From Fulvimarina uroteuthidis (lineage in GTDB: Bacteria > Pseudomonadota > Alphaproteobacteria > Rhizobiales > Rhizobiaceae), in the NCBI RefSeq assembly GCF_034321785.1, contig NZ_JAXLPB010000005.1, positions 186,001-250,000 on the forward strand: a stretch of 64,000 nt of DNA. The letters are read 5' to 3'. Below are positions 1-7,393 of this stretch, in pieces. Position 1 is the first letter of the stretch; every line of letters starts with the position of its first letter. A program made the position numbers and the translations under genes. Below the pieces are notes generated by a model. It did no database searches, had not been told where the DNA came from, and saw only the letters and a program-made list of their open reading frames with translations.

Positions 1-504
1 ACGTTCAAGTCGACCGGCACGATCATCTGGGTGACCTTCGGCGCGACCGCGCTGGCGGGGGCCTACACCATTGCCGGCGGGCCGACCTATGTCGCCAATC
101 TCATCATCGGCTACGAGCTGCCGACCATGGGCGTGCTCCTCGTCATGATGATTATCTTCCTGTTCCTGGGTGCCTTCATGGACTGGACGGGCATCGTGCT
201 TCTCGTCATGCCGGTGTTTCTCCCGATCGTTCTCAAGCTGCCGATCAACGAGCTCGGCATGTTCGGCGAGCTGGAATCGGCGACGCTGGTGAAGGTCTGG
301 TTCGGCATCCTGTTCTGCGTGAACATGCAGGTGAGCTTCCTCTCGCCCCCGTTCGGGCCGGCCGCCTTCTATCTGAAGTCCGTCGCGCCGCCGCACATCA
401 CGCTGCCCGCAATCTTCAAGAGCTTCCTGCCGTTCATCTGCATGCAGCTGCTGATCCTTGCCGTCATCTTCCTCTTCCCGCCGATCACGACGGTGTTCCT
501 GTAG
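1..504 (+). CDS. TRAP transporter large permease (DctM family), C-terminal part
   Basis: The reading frame is open from the first base, so the gene starts upstream of the window; only the last 167 residues are present. They are almost entirely hydrophobic, with several membrane spans, a GAFMDW turn and a segment reading LSPPFGPAAFY before the last spans. This matches the C-terminal half of the large subunit of tripartite ATP-independent periplasmic (TRAP) transporters, which use an ion gradient to import organic or sugar acids bound by a periplasmic DctP protein. It sits 32 nt upstream of a sugar-acid dehydratase gene on the same strand, so the transporter probably imports that enzyme's substrate or a precursor. 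Family assignment is firm; the substrate is unknown. Confidence 0.88.
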   Translation, partial: TFKSTGTIIWVTFGATALAGAYTIAGGPTYVANLIIGYELPTMGVLLVMMIIFLFLGAFMDWTGIVLLVMPVFLPIVLKLPINELGMFGELESATLVKVWFGILFCVNMQVSFLSPPFGPAAFYLKSVAPPHITLPAIFKSFLPFICMQLLILAVIFLFPPITTVFL

Positions 505-536
505 TCGCCCGGCAATTGTGGTGTAGAAGGCCTCTC

Positions 537-2027
537 ATGAAAACCGTTCGATTGTCCCCAAACGACAATGTCGTCACCGCCGCAGCGCCCCTCGAAGTCG
601 GCGTCGAGGGCGCAAAACAGCTGATTCCACGCGGCCACAAGATGGCGACCGCAGACATCGCCAAGGGTGCGCCGGTCGTCAAATATGCGCAGGTGATCGG
701 CTATGCCGGCGAGGACATTCCGGCCGGTGCCCATGTCCACACGCACAATCTCGAATTCCGCAATGTCGACATGGACTACGAGTTCTCGACGAACCTGCGG
801 CCGGTCGCGCCCGCCGAGACCGCCGACACGTTCCAGGGATATCGCCGGGCGTCCGGCCGGGTCGGAACCCGCAACCACATCGCGATCCTGACCTCGGTGA
901 ACTGCTCGGCGACCGCCGCGCGGATGATCGCCTCGCATTTCACGCCGGAGAAGCTGGCCGCCTATCCGAACGTCGATGGGGTGACGGCGTTCGTCCACGG
1001 CACGGGCTGCGCCATGGGCGGCGACGGAACCGGCTTCGGCATCCTGCAGCGCACGCTCTGGGGCTATGCGCGCAATCCCAATGTGGGCGGGGTGCTGATG
1101 GCCGGCCTCGGCTGCGAGATGATGCAGATCGACTGGCTGATCGAGGCCTACGGCCTGACGCCCGGCCCGCTGTTCCGCACCTTCAACATTCAGGACGAAG
1201 GCGGGCTTCGGGAGACCATCGCGAAGGGGATCGAGACCATCGAGACGATGCTTCCCCTGGTCGACGACGTGCGCCGCGAGGCGTGCCCCGCGTCCGAGCT
1301 GATGGTGGCGCTGCAATGCGGTGGGTCGGATGCCTGGTCGGGGATCACCGCGAACCCGGCGCTCGGTTATGCCTGCGACCTTCTGGTCGCCCAGGGGGGC
1401 ACCGGTGTGCTCGCCGAAACCCCCGAAATCTACGGCGCCGAGCATCTTCTGACCGCCCGCGCCGCCAACCGGAAGATCGGCGACAAGCTCATCGAGCTGA
1501 TCCATTGGTGGGAAGACTATACCGCCCGCAACAAGGGTTCGATGGACAACAATCCCTCGCCCGGCAACAAGCGCGGCGGCCTGACCACGATCCTCGAAAA
1601 GAGCCTCGGCGCGGCCGCCAAGGGCGGGACGACGCCGCTCAACGGCGTCTACCGCTATGCCGAGCCGGTGACCGAACGCGGTTTCGTCTTCATGGATTCC
1701 CCCGGCTACGATCCGGCCTCGGTGACGGGGCAGATCGCGTCCGGCTGCAATCTCGTCGCCTTCACCACCGGACGCGGATCGGCGTTCGGCGCCAAGCCCT
1801 CGCCCTCCATGAAGATCGCCACCAACACCGAAATGTACCAGCGGATGTCCGGCGACATGGACGTGGATGCGGGGCGCATCCTTTCGGGCGCTCGCAGCGT
1901 GGAAGAGGTCGGCCGCGAGATCTACGAGATGTGGTTGCGAATCGCCTCCGGCGAGAAGACGAAATCCGAGGCCCAGGGGCTCGGCGATTACGAATTCGTG
2001 CCCTGGCAGGTCGGGGCCGTGATGTGA
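537..2027 (+). CDS. UxaA-family sugar-acid dehydratase (altronate/galactarate type)
   Basis: A 496-residue protein. The ATG at 537 is chosen because AGAAGG lies six bases upstream at 525-530; an in-frame TTG at 516 is less likely. Residues 1-85 form an SAF-like domain with GHKMAT, KYAQVIG and HVHTHN. The rest is the GD_AH_C domain, with GRVGTRNH, HGTGCAM, GLGCEM, QCGGSDAWSG and FTTGRGSAFG. This two-domain layout is that of altronate and galactarate dehydratases, which remove water from an aldonate or aldarate to give a 2-keto-3-deoxy acid, usually with a metal ion. The flanking TRAP permease and SDR dehydrogenase fit a sugar-acid catabolic operon. The exact substrate is unclear, because the family also covers sulfolactate lyases and other hydroxy-acid dehydratases. 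Confidence 0.85.
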   Translation: MKTVRLSPNDNVVTAAAPLEVGVEGAKQLIPRGHKMATADIAKGAPVVKYAQVIGYAGEDIPAGAHVHTHNLEFRNVDMDYEFSTNLRPVAPAETADTFQGYRRASGRVGTRNHIAILTSVNCSATAARMIASHFTPEKLAAYPNVDGVTAFVHGTGCAMGGDGTGFGILQRTLWGYARNPNVGGVLMAGLGCEMMQIDWLIEAYGLTPGPLFRTFNIQDEGGLRETIAKGIETIETMLPLVDDVRREACPASELMVALQCGGSDAWSGITANPALGYACDLLVAQGGTGVLAETPEIYGAEHLLTARAANRKIGDKLIELIHWWEDYTARNKGSMDNNPSPGNKRGGLTTILEKSLGAAAKGGTTPLNGVYRYAEPVTERGFVFMDSPGYDPASVTGQIASGCNLVAFTTGRGSAFGAKPSPSMKIATNTEMYQRMSGDMDVDAGRILSGARSVEEVGREIYEMWLRIASGEKTKSEAQGLGDYEFVPWQVGAVM

Positions 2028-2064
2028 GGTCGTGGCCGAATCATCGAAACGTGCAGATTCCGGG

Positions 2065-2796
2065 ATGAGTATCATGAGACTGAACGCAAAACGCGCCTTC
2101 ATCACCGCCGCAGGCCAAGGCATCGGCCGCGCCATCGCCGAAGCCTATGTGCGCGAAGGCGCGCAGGTGACCGCGACGGATTTGAAATCCGATCTGCTGG
2201 CCGGCCTCGACGCCAGGACGTTCGCGCTCGACGTCACCGACAAGTCCGCGCTCCAGGCCGCGGTCAGGGAGGCGAACCCCGATATTCTCGTCAACTGCGC
2301 CGGCTTCGTCCATTCCGGCACGATCGCGGAGGCGACCGACGAAGAGTTCGATTTCGCAATGAACCTCAACGTGCGTTCGCAGTTCCACTCGATGGCCGCC
2401 GCCCTTCCCACCATGGTGGAGCGTGGGTCCGGCTCGATCGTCAACATCGCCTCGGTCGTCTCTTCGATCATCGGTGCGCCGAACCGCTTCATCTACGGGC
2501 TCAGCAAGGCCTCCATCGTGGCCATGACCAAATCGGTCGCGCTCGATTACGTCACAACGGGCGTGCGCGTGAACTGCATTTGTCCTGGAACGGTCGAGAG
2601 TCCCTCCCTGCACGATCGCTGGCGCGCGACGGGCGACTATGAAGCGGCCCAGAAAGCCTTCATCGCACGCCAGCCCATGGGCCGTATCGGCCGCCCGGAG
2701 GAGATTGCCGCCCTCGCCGTCTATCTCGGATCCGACGAGAGCGCCTTCACCACCGGCCAGGCGCACATCATCGACGGCGGCTGGTCGGCGGGCTGA
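2065..2796 (+). CDS. SDR-family NAD(P)-dependent dehydrogenase (DHRS6 / keto-deoxy-fuconate dehydrogenase-like)
   Basis: A 243-residue classical short-chain dehydrogenase. It has a glycine-rich cofactor motif TAAGQGIG, an acidic residue after the second strand (ATDLKS) that favours NAD, the NCAG motif, and the catalytic tyrosine and lysine in YGLSK, followed by the PGTVESP loop. The overall sequence resembles the DHRS6 group, which includes type 2 3-hydroxybutyrate dehydrogenases and 2-keto-3-deoxy-L-fuconate dehydrogenases. Next to a UxaA dehydratase, oxidation of a 2-keto-3-deoxy sugar acid is the most economical guess, but it is inference. The start is uncertain: ATG at 2065 or 2074, with GTG at 2032 also in frame. 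It lies 37 nt after the dehydratase and runs head-on into the next gene 13 nt away. Confidence 0.82.
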   Translation: MSIMRLNAKRAFITAAGQGIGRAIAEAYVREGAQVTATDLKSDLLAGLDARTFALDVTDKSALQAAVREANPDILVNCAGFVHSGTIAEATDEEFDFAMNLNVRSQFHSMAAALPTMVERGSGSIVNIASVVSSIIGAPNRFIYGLSKASIVAMTKSVALDYVTTGVRVNCICPGTVESPSLHDRWRATGDYEAAQKAFIARQPMGRIGRPEEIAALAVYLGSDESAFTTGQAHIIDGGWSAG

Positions 2797-2809
2797 GAGC
2801 GGCGGGACG

Positions 2810-3547
2810 TCAGCCGCGCCCGATGAACGGCATGGCGCTCGCCATGACGATCATGAACTGGACGTTTGCCGAAAGCGGCAGCTTCGCCATGTGGAGGACC
2901 GACGAGGCGACGTGCGACACGTCCATCACCGGCTCGATCGCGATCGAGCCATCGGCCTGTGGCACGCCTTCGGTCATCTTCTGCGCCATGTCGGTCAGTG
3001 CGTTGCCGATGTCGATCTGGCCGCAGGCAATGTCGAACTTCCGCCCGTCCAGGCTGAGGGATTTGGTGAGCCCGGTCACGGCATGCTTCGACATGGTGTA
3101 GGGCACCGATCCGAAGCGCGGCACATGGGACGAGATCGACCCGTTGTTGATGATGCGACCGCCCTGGGGATCCTGCTGGCGCATCAGCGCGAACGCCGCG
3201 CGGGCACACAGGAACATGCCCGTGATGTTGGTGGAGGCGAGGTTGAGCCAGTCGTCGACGGCGATCTCGTCGATCATCGTTGCCGGAAGATTGACGCCGG
3301 CATTGTTGAACAGGACGTCGAGATGCCCGAACTGGTTGGCGATCTCCACGAAGGCGCTCTCGACCGCCTTCGGGTCGGTCACGTCGAACGGCAGCACCAC
3401 CGCGCTGTCCTCGAAGCCTTCCGCCGTCTCGCGCAACGGCTCCTCCCGGCGCCCTGCGAGCGCGACGCGCCATCCGTTTTCCAGAAACGTTCGAGCCGTC
3501 GTCCGGCCGATTCCGCTACCGGCCCCGGTCACGAGAATGGTCTGCAT
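2810..3547 (-). CDS. SDR-family oxidoreductase
   Basis: A 245-residue classical SDR, read leftward and convergent with the previous SDR. It shows TGAGSGIG at the N-terminus, an arginine pair (AGRREE) after the second strand that suggests NADP preference, NNAG, and YTMSK with the catalytic Tyr and Lys. The ATG at 3547 is preferred over upstream in-frame starts because a run GGGGGG lies about six bases before it. The C-terminus lacks the usual glycine-rich ending of sugar or polyol dehydrogenases. The substrate cannot be read from the sequence. Its location suggests a role in the same catabolic cluster, possibly oxidising the free sugar or polyol. Confidence 0.8.
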   Translation of the reverse strand: MQTILVTGAGSGIGRTTARTFLENGWRVALAGRREEPLRETAEGFEDSAVVLPFDVTDPKAVESAFVEIANQFGHLDVLFNNAGVNLPATMIDEIAVDDWLNLASTNITGMFLCARAAFALMRQQDPQGGRIINNGSISSHVPRFGSVPYTMSKHAVTGLTKSLSLDGRKFDIACGQIDIGNALTDMAQKMTEGVPQADGSIAIEPVMDVSHVASSVLHMAKLPLSANVQFMIVMASAMPFIGRG

Positions 3548-3853
3548 GCATTTCCCCCCTTTTGGTTTCGAACGCACCCCCAGTATGGTGGCGCGCACGC
3601 GATCGATGGATGATCCAGGACCGGGTATCTATAGAGAATATCGGCGCGGTCACGGAAAAAACGGCTCGTTCGCGGAAGGTCCCGGCCGCATCGGCGGCGA
3701 ACGGGAAAACGCGTTCCGCCCCGCAGAGGCACCCTTGCGATCGCCGTTGCCGGGAACCGAACGACGCAAAACCCATGCCCTGGCGCCGGCCTTTCGAAGC
3801 ACCGCGCCCGGCCTTCGGTGCGGGGCCGCCTCTTGCGTGCCACCCACGAACGT
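3548..3853. other. Intergenic region between the SDR gene and alkB
   Basis: These 306 bases lie upstream of the leftward SDR gene and downstream of leftward alkB. They probably hold the SDR promoter and the end of the luxR-alkB transcript. A GC-rich imperfect hairpin around 3806-3827 could contribute to termination, but it has no T tract. The short ORFs here have no start signal or recognisable product. Confidence 0.5.
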
Positions 3854-4480
3854 TCAGGCAAAGGGTTCGCCCGGCGCCGTCACCCGGCGAAGGGTCAGAT
3901 TGATGCGGCCACCCTTCTTCAACAGGGTGGATGTGGCCGGATAGATGCGATCGACCCCGTGATAGCAGAGCCGCCCGGCCCCGCCGAGAATCACCACGTC
4001 TCCCGACCGCAGCCTGATCGACGTGGTCCGGCCGCCGCGCGTGGTCTCGCCCACCCGGAACAGGCAATCGTCGCCGAGCGAGATCGAGACCACCGGGGCG
4101 GTCAGATCGCGTTCGTCGCGATCCTGATGCAGTCCCATCTTTGCGGCATCGTCGTAGAAATTGACGAGACAGGCCTGCGGCGGGACGTCATGGCCGCTGA
4201 CCTCCGTCCAAAGAGCCAGCAGGCGTTCCGGGATCGCCGGCCAGGGCGCGTCGGTGCGCGGATGGTGCGGCTGGTACCGATAGCCCGCGCGATCGGCGAC
4301 CCAACCGAGCGCGCCGCAATTCGTCATGCGAACCGAGAGGGGCTTTCCGGTCTTCGGCATGGCCGGCTGGAACAAGGGTGCTGCCTCGACCACGCGTCGG
4401 ATGTCGTCGACGAGCGCTTCCTGATCCGTGCGCGAAAGATGGGCCGGGATGTGCCGAACGCCCTTCGGCAGCACGTTCAC
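3854..4480 (-). CDS. alkB: AlkB-type 2-oxoglutarate/Fe(II) dioxygenase, alkylated nucleic acid repair
   Basis: A 208-residue protein, close to the 216 of E. coli AlkB. It carries the iron triad His118-x-Asp120 (in LHQDRDE) and His174 (CYHGVDR), and the 2-oxoglutarate-binding RxNxTxR motif at 192-198 (RINLTLR). AlkB enzymes oxidatively demethylate 1-methyladenine and 3-methylcytosine in DNA or RNA, using 2-oxoglutarate and oxygen. The start codon overlaps the stop of the upstream luxR-type gene by four bases (ATGA), so the two are co-transcribed and probably translationally coupled. No Ada-type regulator is nearby. Confidence 0.93.
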   Translation of the reverse strand: MNVLPKGVRHIPAHLSRTDQEALVDDIRRVVEAAPLFQPAMPKTGKPLSVRMTNCGALGWVADRAGYRYQPHHPRTDAPWPAIPERLLALWTEVSGHDVPPQACLVNFYDDAAKMGLHQDRDERDLTAPVVSISLGDDCLFRVGETTRGGRTTSIRLRSGDVVILGGAGRLCYHGVDRIYPATSTLLKKGGRINLTLRRVTAPGEPFA

Positions 4481-5184
4481 GACAGGTAGCCGAGCTGCGC
4501 GGCCAGGGCGACGGCGTGGGTGCGGTTCGACGCGTCGAGCTTTCGCTGGGCGGCCGTCAGATATTGCGAGATCGTATATTCCGACAGGCTGAGGACCGTG
4601 CCGATCTCGGACGAGGTCTTGCCCAGCATGGCAAGCCGCAGGCAGTCGCGCTCGCGCGCGCTCAGCGGATTGTTCCTGCGGTTTTCCTCGAACCTTACGG
4701 CCGACAGCATCCCGAAGAAGGCAAAGGCGAAACTATGCAGCGCCCGGATCGCCGGGCGTGGCGGCAGCGGCTCGGGCCCGGCAAAACACAAAGCACCGGA
4801 AAAGGCCGTCAGCCCGTGGACCGGCAGGAACACCCCTTCCGACCAGCCGGCTCCGGCCAGGAGCCGCGCGCCCGGGGAAGGTTGCGGGTCCGAAATTCCG
4901 TAGAGCGTGTCGATATCCCATTCGAACGGCATCGGATCGGCGGTCAGCATCGAGGCGACGACCTTGTGCTTGTGAAGATCTGCCTGCTCGTAGGAACGCC
5001 GGAACGCGGCAGACCAGTTTCCGATGAGATAGCGGGTCTGAAGGCCCTGTTCGTCGGTGGCGGGCAGGCTGAGGGCGGCCACATGCGTGAAACCGGCGGC
5101 GACCGCCGCACTCGCGAGCGCGTCCCTGAGGCCATGTTCCGTCCAGGGCGTCGGCAGGCTGGCAAGGTCGGGAAGCACGATCAA
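4477..5184 (-). CDS. LuxR-family regulator with an autoinducer-binding-like domain
   Basis: A 235-residue protein. Residues 15-165 resemble the acyl-homoserine-lactone binding domain (Trp57, Trp89 and a GxGW stretch at 111-114). Residues 173-230 form the LuxR helix-turn-helix (LSARERDCL, LGKTSSEI, TISQYL). The start is a TTG at 5184, supported by GGAGG seven bases upstream; a GTG two codons later is also possible. The highly conserved Asp-Pro pair of the ligand pocket reads Asp-Leu at 69-70, and Phe stands at position 61 where TraR has the ligand-contacting Tyr. No luxI-type synthase gene is in the window, so this is a LuxR solo as far as can be seen. It is the first gene of an overlapping pair with alkB. 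Confidence 0.88.
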   Translation of the reverse strand: MIVLPDLASLPTPWTEHGLRDALASAAVAAGFTHVAALSLPATDEQGLQTRYLIGNWSAAFRRSYEQADLHKHKVVASMLTADPMPFEWDIDTLYGISDPQPSPGARLLAGAGWSEGVFLPVHGLTAFSGALCFAGPEPLPPRPAIRALHSFAFAFFGMLSAVRFEENRRNNPLSARERDCLRLAMLGKTSSEIGTVLSLSEYTISQYLTAAQRKLDASNRTHAVALAAQLGYLS

Positions 5185-5627
5185 GACGGCCCCTCCGAGC
5201 GCGAACGTGCCAGCCGATGAAAAGCCGACCGACGCAGTTTTGTCGCCGGCTCCGGAACGTCTATCGTCATGACTGCGCTGCCTCTCGGTTCGGCCGGCAG
5301 CCTCGCGCCCGTCCGGCGGTCAGCATGGGCCTTGGCCGGATTCAGCAAGAGTCTGCCCCGCTTGGCAAGCGCCAAATCCCGCGACCGAACGCCGAGCCGC
5401 CTCTTTCCTAACGAAGTTTCAATCGCTTACCGAAAATTTGAAAAAGTTCCCGCACCGCACAGAATGACCTTGTCCTCGTCGCAAAGTCATCACGTTCTCG
5501 TCAAGAAGCTTAAGGATACAGCATCCGTCGGCGGCAACGAGGGACCTTGGGGGTCGGTGGCCGATGAAACTGGGGTAGCGCGAATGTCGGAAACGACGCT
5601 GCGCGCGAGAACATACGAGAATACCGC
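5185..5627. other. Divergent intergenic region, luxR-type gene / rlpA
   Basis: These 443 bases hold the promoters of the leftward luxR-alkB pair and of rightward rlpA. An AT-richer stretch at about 5405-5470 is a likely promoter zone. No clear -35/-10 pair or inverted repeat resembling a lux box was found by eye. A 120-codon frame at 5269-5631 has no ribosome site or recognisable sequence and is not called. Confidence 0.5.
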
Positions 5628-6011
5628 ATGAAACTTTCCGCAAAGACCGTCTTCACCGCAGCCGTGCTGGCATTCGCGTCCGCAGGCACGACCGTTGCGA
5701 CGACCGACATCGTGTCGGCCGCTTCCGCCAGCGGCGGACATGCTTCCTACTATGGCAAGCGCTTCCACGGTCGGACCACGGCGAACGGCGAGACGTTCAA
5801 CATGAACGCCATGACCGCCGCCCACAAGACGCTGCCTTTCGGAACCAAGGTCAAGGTGACGAACCGCAACAACGGCAAGTCCGTCGTCGTGCGCATCAAT
5901 GATCGGGGTCCGTTCATTCGTGGACGCGTGATCGACCTGTCCCAGGGCGCTGCCTCGAAGATCGGCATGGTCAAGTCCGGCACCGCCAACGTCAAGATCG
6001 ACATCCTGTAA
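5628..6011 (+). CDS. rlpA: RlpA-like septal ring lytic transglycosylase family protein
   Basis: A 127-residue secreted protein. Residues 1-32 form a Sec signal peptide ending near VSAASA. The rest is a single double-psi beta-barrel domain of the RlpA type, with ASYYGKRFHGRTTANGE, AAHKTLPFGT and the catalytic-region motif INDRGPF. RlpA proteins cleave glycan strands stripped of peptides at the division septum. This version lacks the SPOR domain and lipobox of E. coli RlpA, so it is a minimal periplasmic form. No lytic activity can be proved from sequence. The gene stands alone, followed by a hairpin-rich region. Confidence 0.85.
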   Translation: MKLSAKTVFTAAVLAFASAGTTVATTDIVSAASASGGHASYYGKRFHGRTTANGETFNMNAMTAAHKTLPFGTKVKVTNRNNGKSVVVRINDRGPFIRGRVIDLSQGAASKIGMVKSGTANVKIDIL

Positions 6012-6023
6012 AAATTCGACTTC

Positions 6024-6068
6024 ACGCTAGCGCTGATCTTCCGGAGAAGAGACAGGAAGCGCTAGCGT
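6024..6068. repeat. Inverted repeat, 11-bp perfect arms
   Basis: The arms are acgctagcgct at 6024-6034 and its exact complement at 6058-6068, separated by 23 bases. TTCC/GGAA just inside the loop could extend the stem. It begins 12 bases after the rlpA stop. No T run follows on the plus strand. It may protect the rlpA mRNA end, act as an operator, or be the 5' part of a structured RNA. Confidence 0.6.
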
Positions 6069-6082
6069 CAAATCAAATGACA

Positions 6083-6118
6083 CGCCGCCAAGTTCGTCCA
6101 TCGGGACGTTTGGCGGCG
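6083..6118 (+). other. Strong hairpin upstream of a terminator
   Basis: Arms cgccgccaa (6083-6091) and ttggcggcg (6110-6118) enclose a second stem cgtcc/ggacg with a four-base loop. The structure would be very stable in RNA. With the terminator at 6168 it suggests a structured transcript rather than random sequence. Confidence 0.5.
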
Positions 6119-6167
6119 CAGGGGCCCGAGGGTCCCGCATGGAAGAGCGCGACACGTGCGACATCTC

Positions 6168-6203
6168 AGGCGGCGGATCCGGACAGGACCGCCGCCTTTT
6201 TCG
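6168..6203 (+). terminator. Rho-independent terminator
   Basis: A 9-bp perfect stem, aggcggcgg (6168-6176) with ccgccgcct (6189-6197), followed by TTTTT at 6197-6201. It lies 157 bases after the rlpA stop, so it ends either a long rlpA 3' UTR or a separate small RNA. Confidence 0.85.
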
Positions 6204-6546
6204 TTCGGCCCGACGGTTCGTTTCGGCGCGCGACCGTGAGGATGGATCGAAGTCGTATTCCTCGCGGGATCCGACCGGCCGCGAACGCGAGAACGGCCCG
6301 CAAATCACCCCGGCACCTGAGGCTCGCGCGCCGTCTGCAGCTTGTTTTCGCCCTGCCGCATGATACCCATGGATTGAAAACAGCTGGGTTTGCCACATTT
6401 GAAGGCAGTGAGTGCGGTCGTGCGAAGCCGTGCCAAACGTTTGGGACGAACAGGATTGCGCCGATCGACCGGATCGTCGGCCACTTGGAATTGTACCGTC
6501 GGCGATCGATGACCATCGAACGGCCGGCGAGAGGAGAAGAGACTCG

Positions 6547-7257
6547 ATGCCGACCATCGCGCTTGTCGATGACGACCGGAATATTCTGACATCCGTGGCG
6601 ATCGCGCTCGAGAGCGAAGGCTACAAGGTCGAGACCTATACGGACGGCCTGTCCGCTCTCGATGGACTTCAGGCAAGCCCGCCGCATCTCGCAATCTTCG
6701 ACATCAAGATGCCGCGCATGGACGGCATGGAACTTCTGCGGCGCCTGCGCCAGAAATCCGATATTCCCGTCATCTTCCTGACATCGAAGGACGAGGAGAT
6801 CGACGAACTGTTCGGTCTGAAAATGGGCGCGGACGATTACATCCGCAAACCGTTTTCCCAGCGTCTCCTCGTCGAACGGGTGAAGGCGATCCTGCGGCGC
6901 GGGGCAGCGCGCGAGGCGAGCCCGGTCAGGCCCGGCAACGTCACCAATCCGGAAACGTCCCTCGAGCGCGGCCAACTTGTCATGGATCAGGAGCGTCACA
7001 CCTGCACCTGGAAGGGAAAGCCGGTAACGCTGACGGTGACGGAGTTCCTCATCCTCCAGTCGCTCGCCCAGCGTCCGGGCGTCGTGAAATCGCGCGACGC
7101 GCTGATGGATGCGGCCTACGACGAACAGGTCTATGTGGACGATCGCACGATCGACAGCCACATCAAGCGCCTGCGCAAGAAGTTCAAGTCGATCGACGAC
7201 GATTTCGACATGATCGAAACGCTGTATGGGGTGGGCTACCGGTTCCGCGAGATGTAG
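6547..7257 (+). CDS. chvI: Response regulator ChvI (OmpR/PhoB type)
   Basis: A 236-residue two-domain regulator. The receiver domain has the acidic pair in LVDDDRN, the phospho-acceptor Asp52 in IFDIKMP, and conserved Thr and Lys in FLTSKDE and RKPFS. A winged-helix DNA-binding domain follows from about residue 135 (LTVTEFLIL, DDRTIDSHIKRLRKK, GVGYRF). The ATG at 6547 is chosen because AGGAG precedes it and it gives the family's normal length; longer in-frame starts add unrelated residues. In rhizobia and Brucella, ChvI with ChvG responds to acid or envelope stress and controls envelope and exopolysaccharide genes. The next gene is its kinase. Confidence 0.95.
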   Translation: MPTIALVDDDRNILTSVAIALESEGYKVETYTDGLSALDGLQASPPHLAIFDIKMPRMDGMELLRRLRQKSDIPVIFLTSKDEEIDELFGLKMGADDYIRKPFSQRLLVERVKAILRRGAAREASPVRPGNVTNPETSLERGQLVMDQERHTCTWKGKPVTLTVTEFLILQSLAQRPGVVKSRDALMDAAYDEQVYVDDRTIDSHIKRLRKKFKSIDDDFDMIETLYGVGYRFREM

Positions 7258-7393
7258 CGTTGCCGCTGGTTCTTAAAGGCTGCACGCAGCCTTGCGCCCC
7301 GTCCCGCGGCGCATGACGTCACAGACCCCGTGGACACAGGCCGGATATCTCGATCGTATCCGCTCTCTCGAACTCAAGGATTGCGCGGCATCG

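Larger units (their letters stand above)
6012..6546. other. Hairpin-rich intergenic region upstream of chvI
   Basis: 535 bases without a convincing protein gene. The first 190 hold three successive inverted repeats and a strong intrinsic terminator, listed separately. The remainder, from about 6205 to 6540, must hold the chvI promoter; no clear sigma-70 pair was recognised. AGGAG precedes the chvI start. Confidence 0.55.

Noticed and set aside
369..2135. Long minus-strand open frame of 588 codons antisense to the UxaA gene
   Set aside because: High GC content opens the antisense frames of real genes. The product is Arg/Gly/His-rich with no family motif, and the plus-strand gene is clear.
5269..5631. 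120-codon frame ending with an ATGA overlap at the rlpA start
   Set aside because: No ribosome site, odd composition and no recognised family. The overlap is probably chance.
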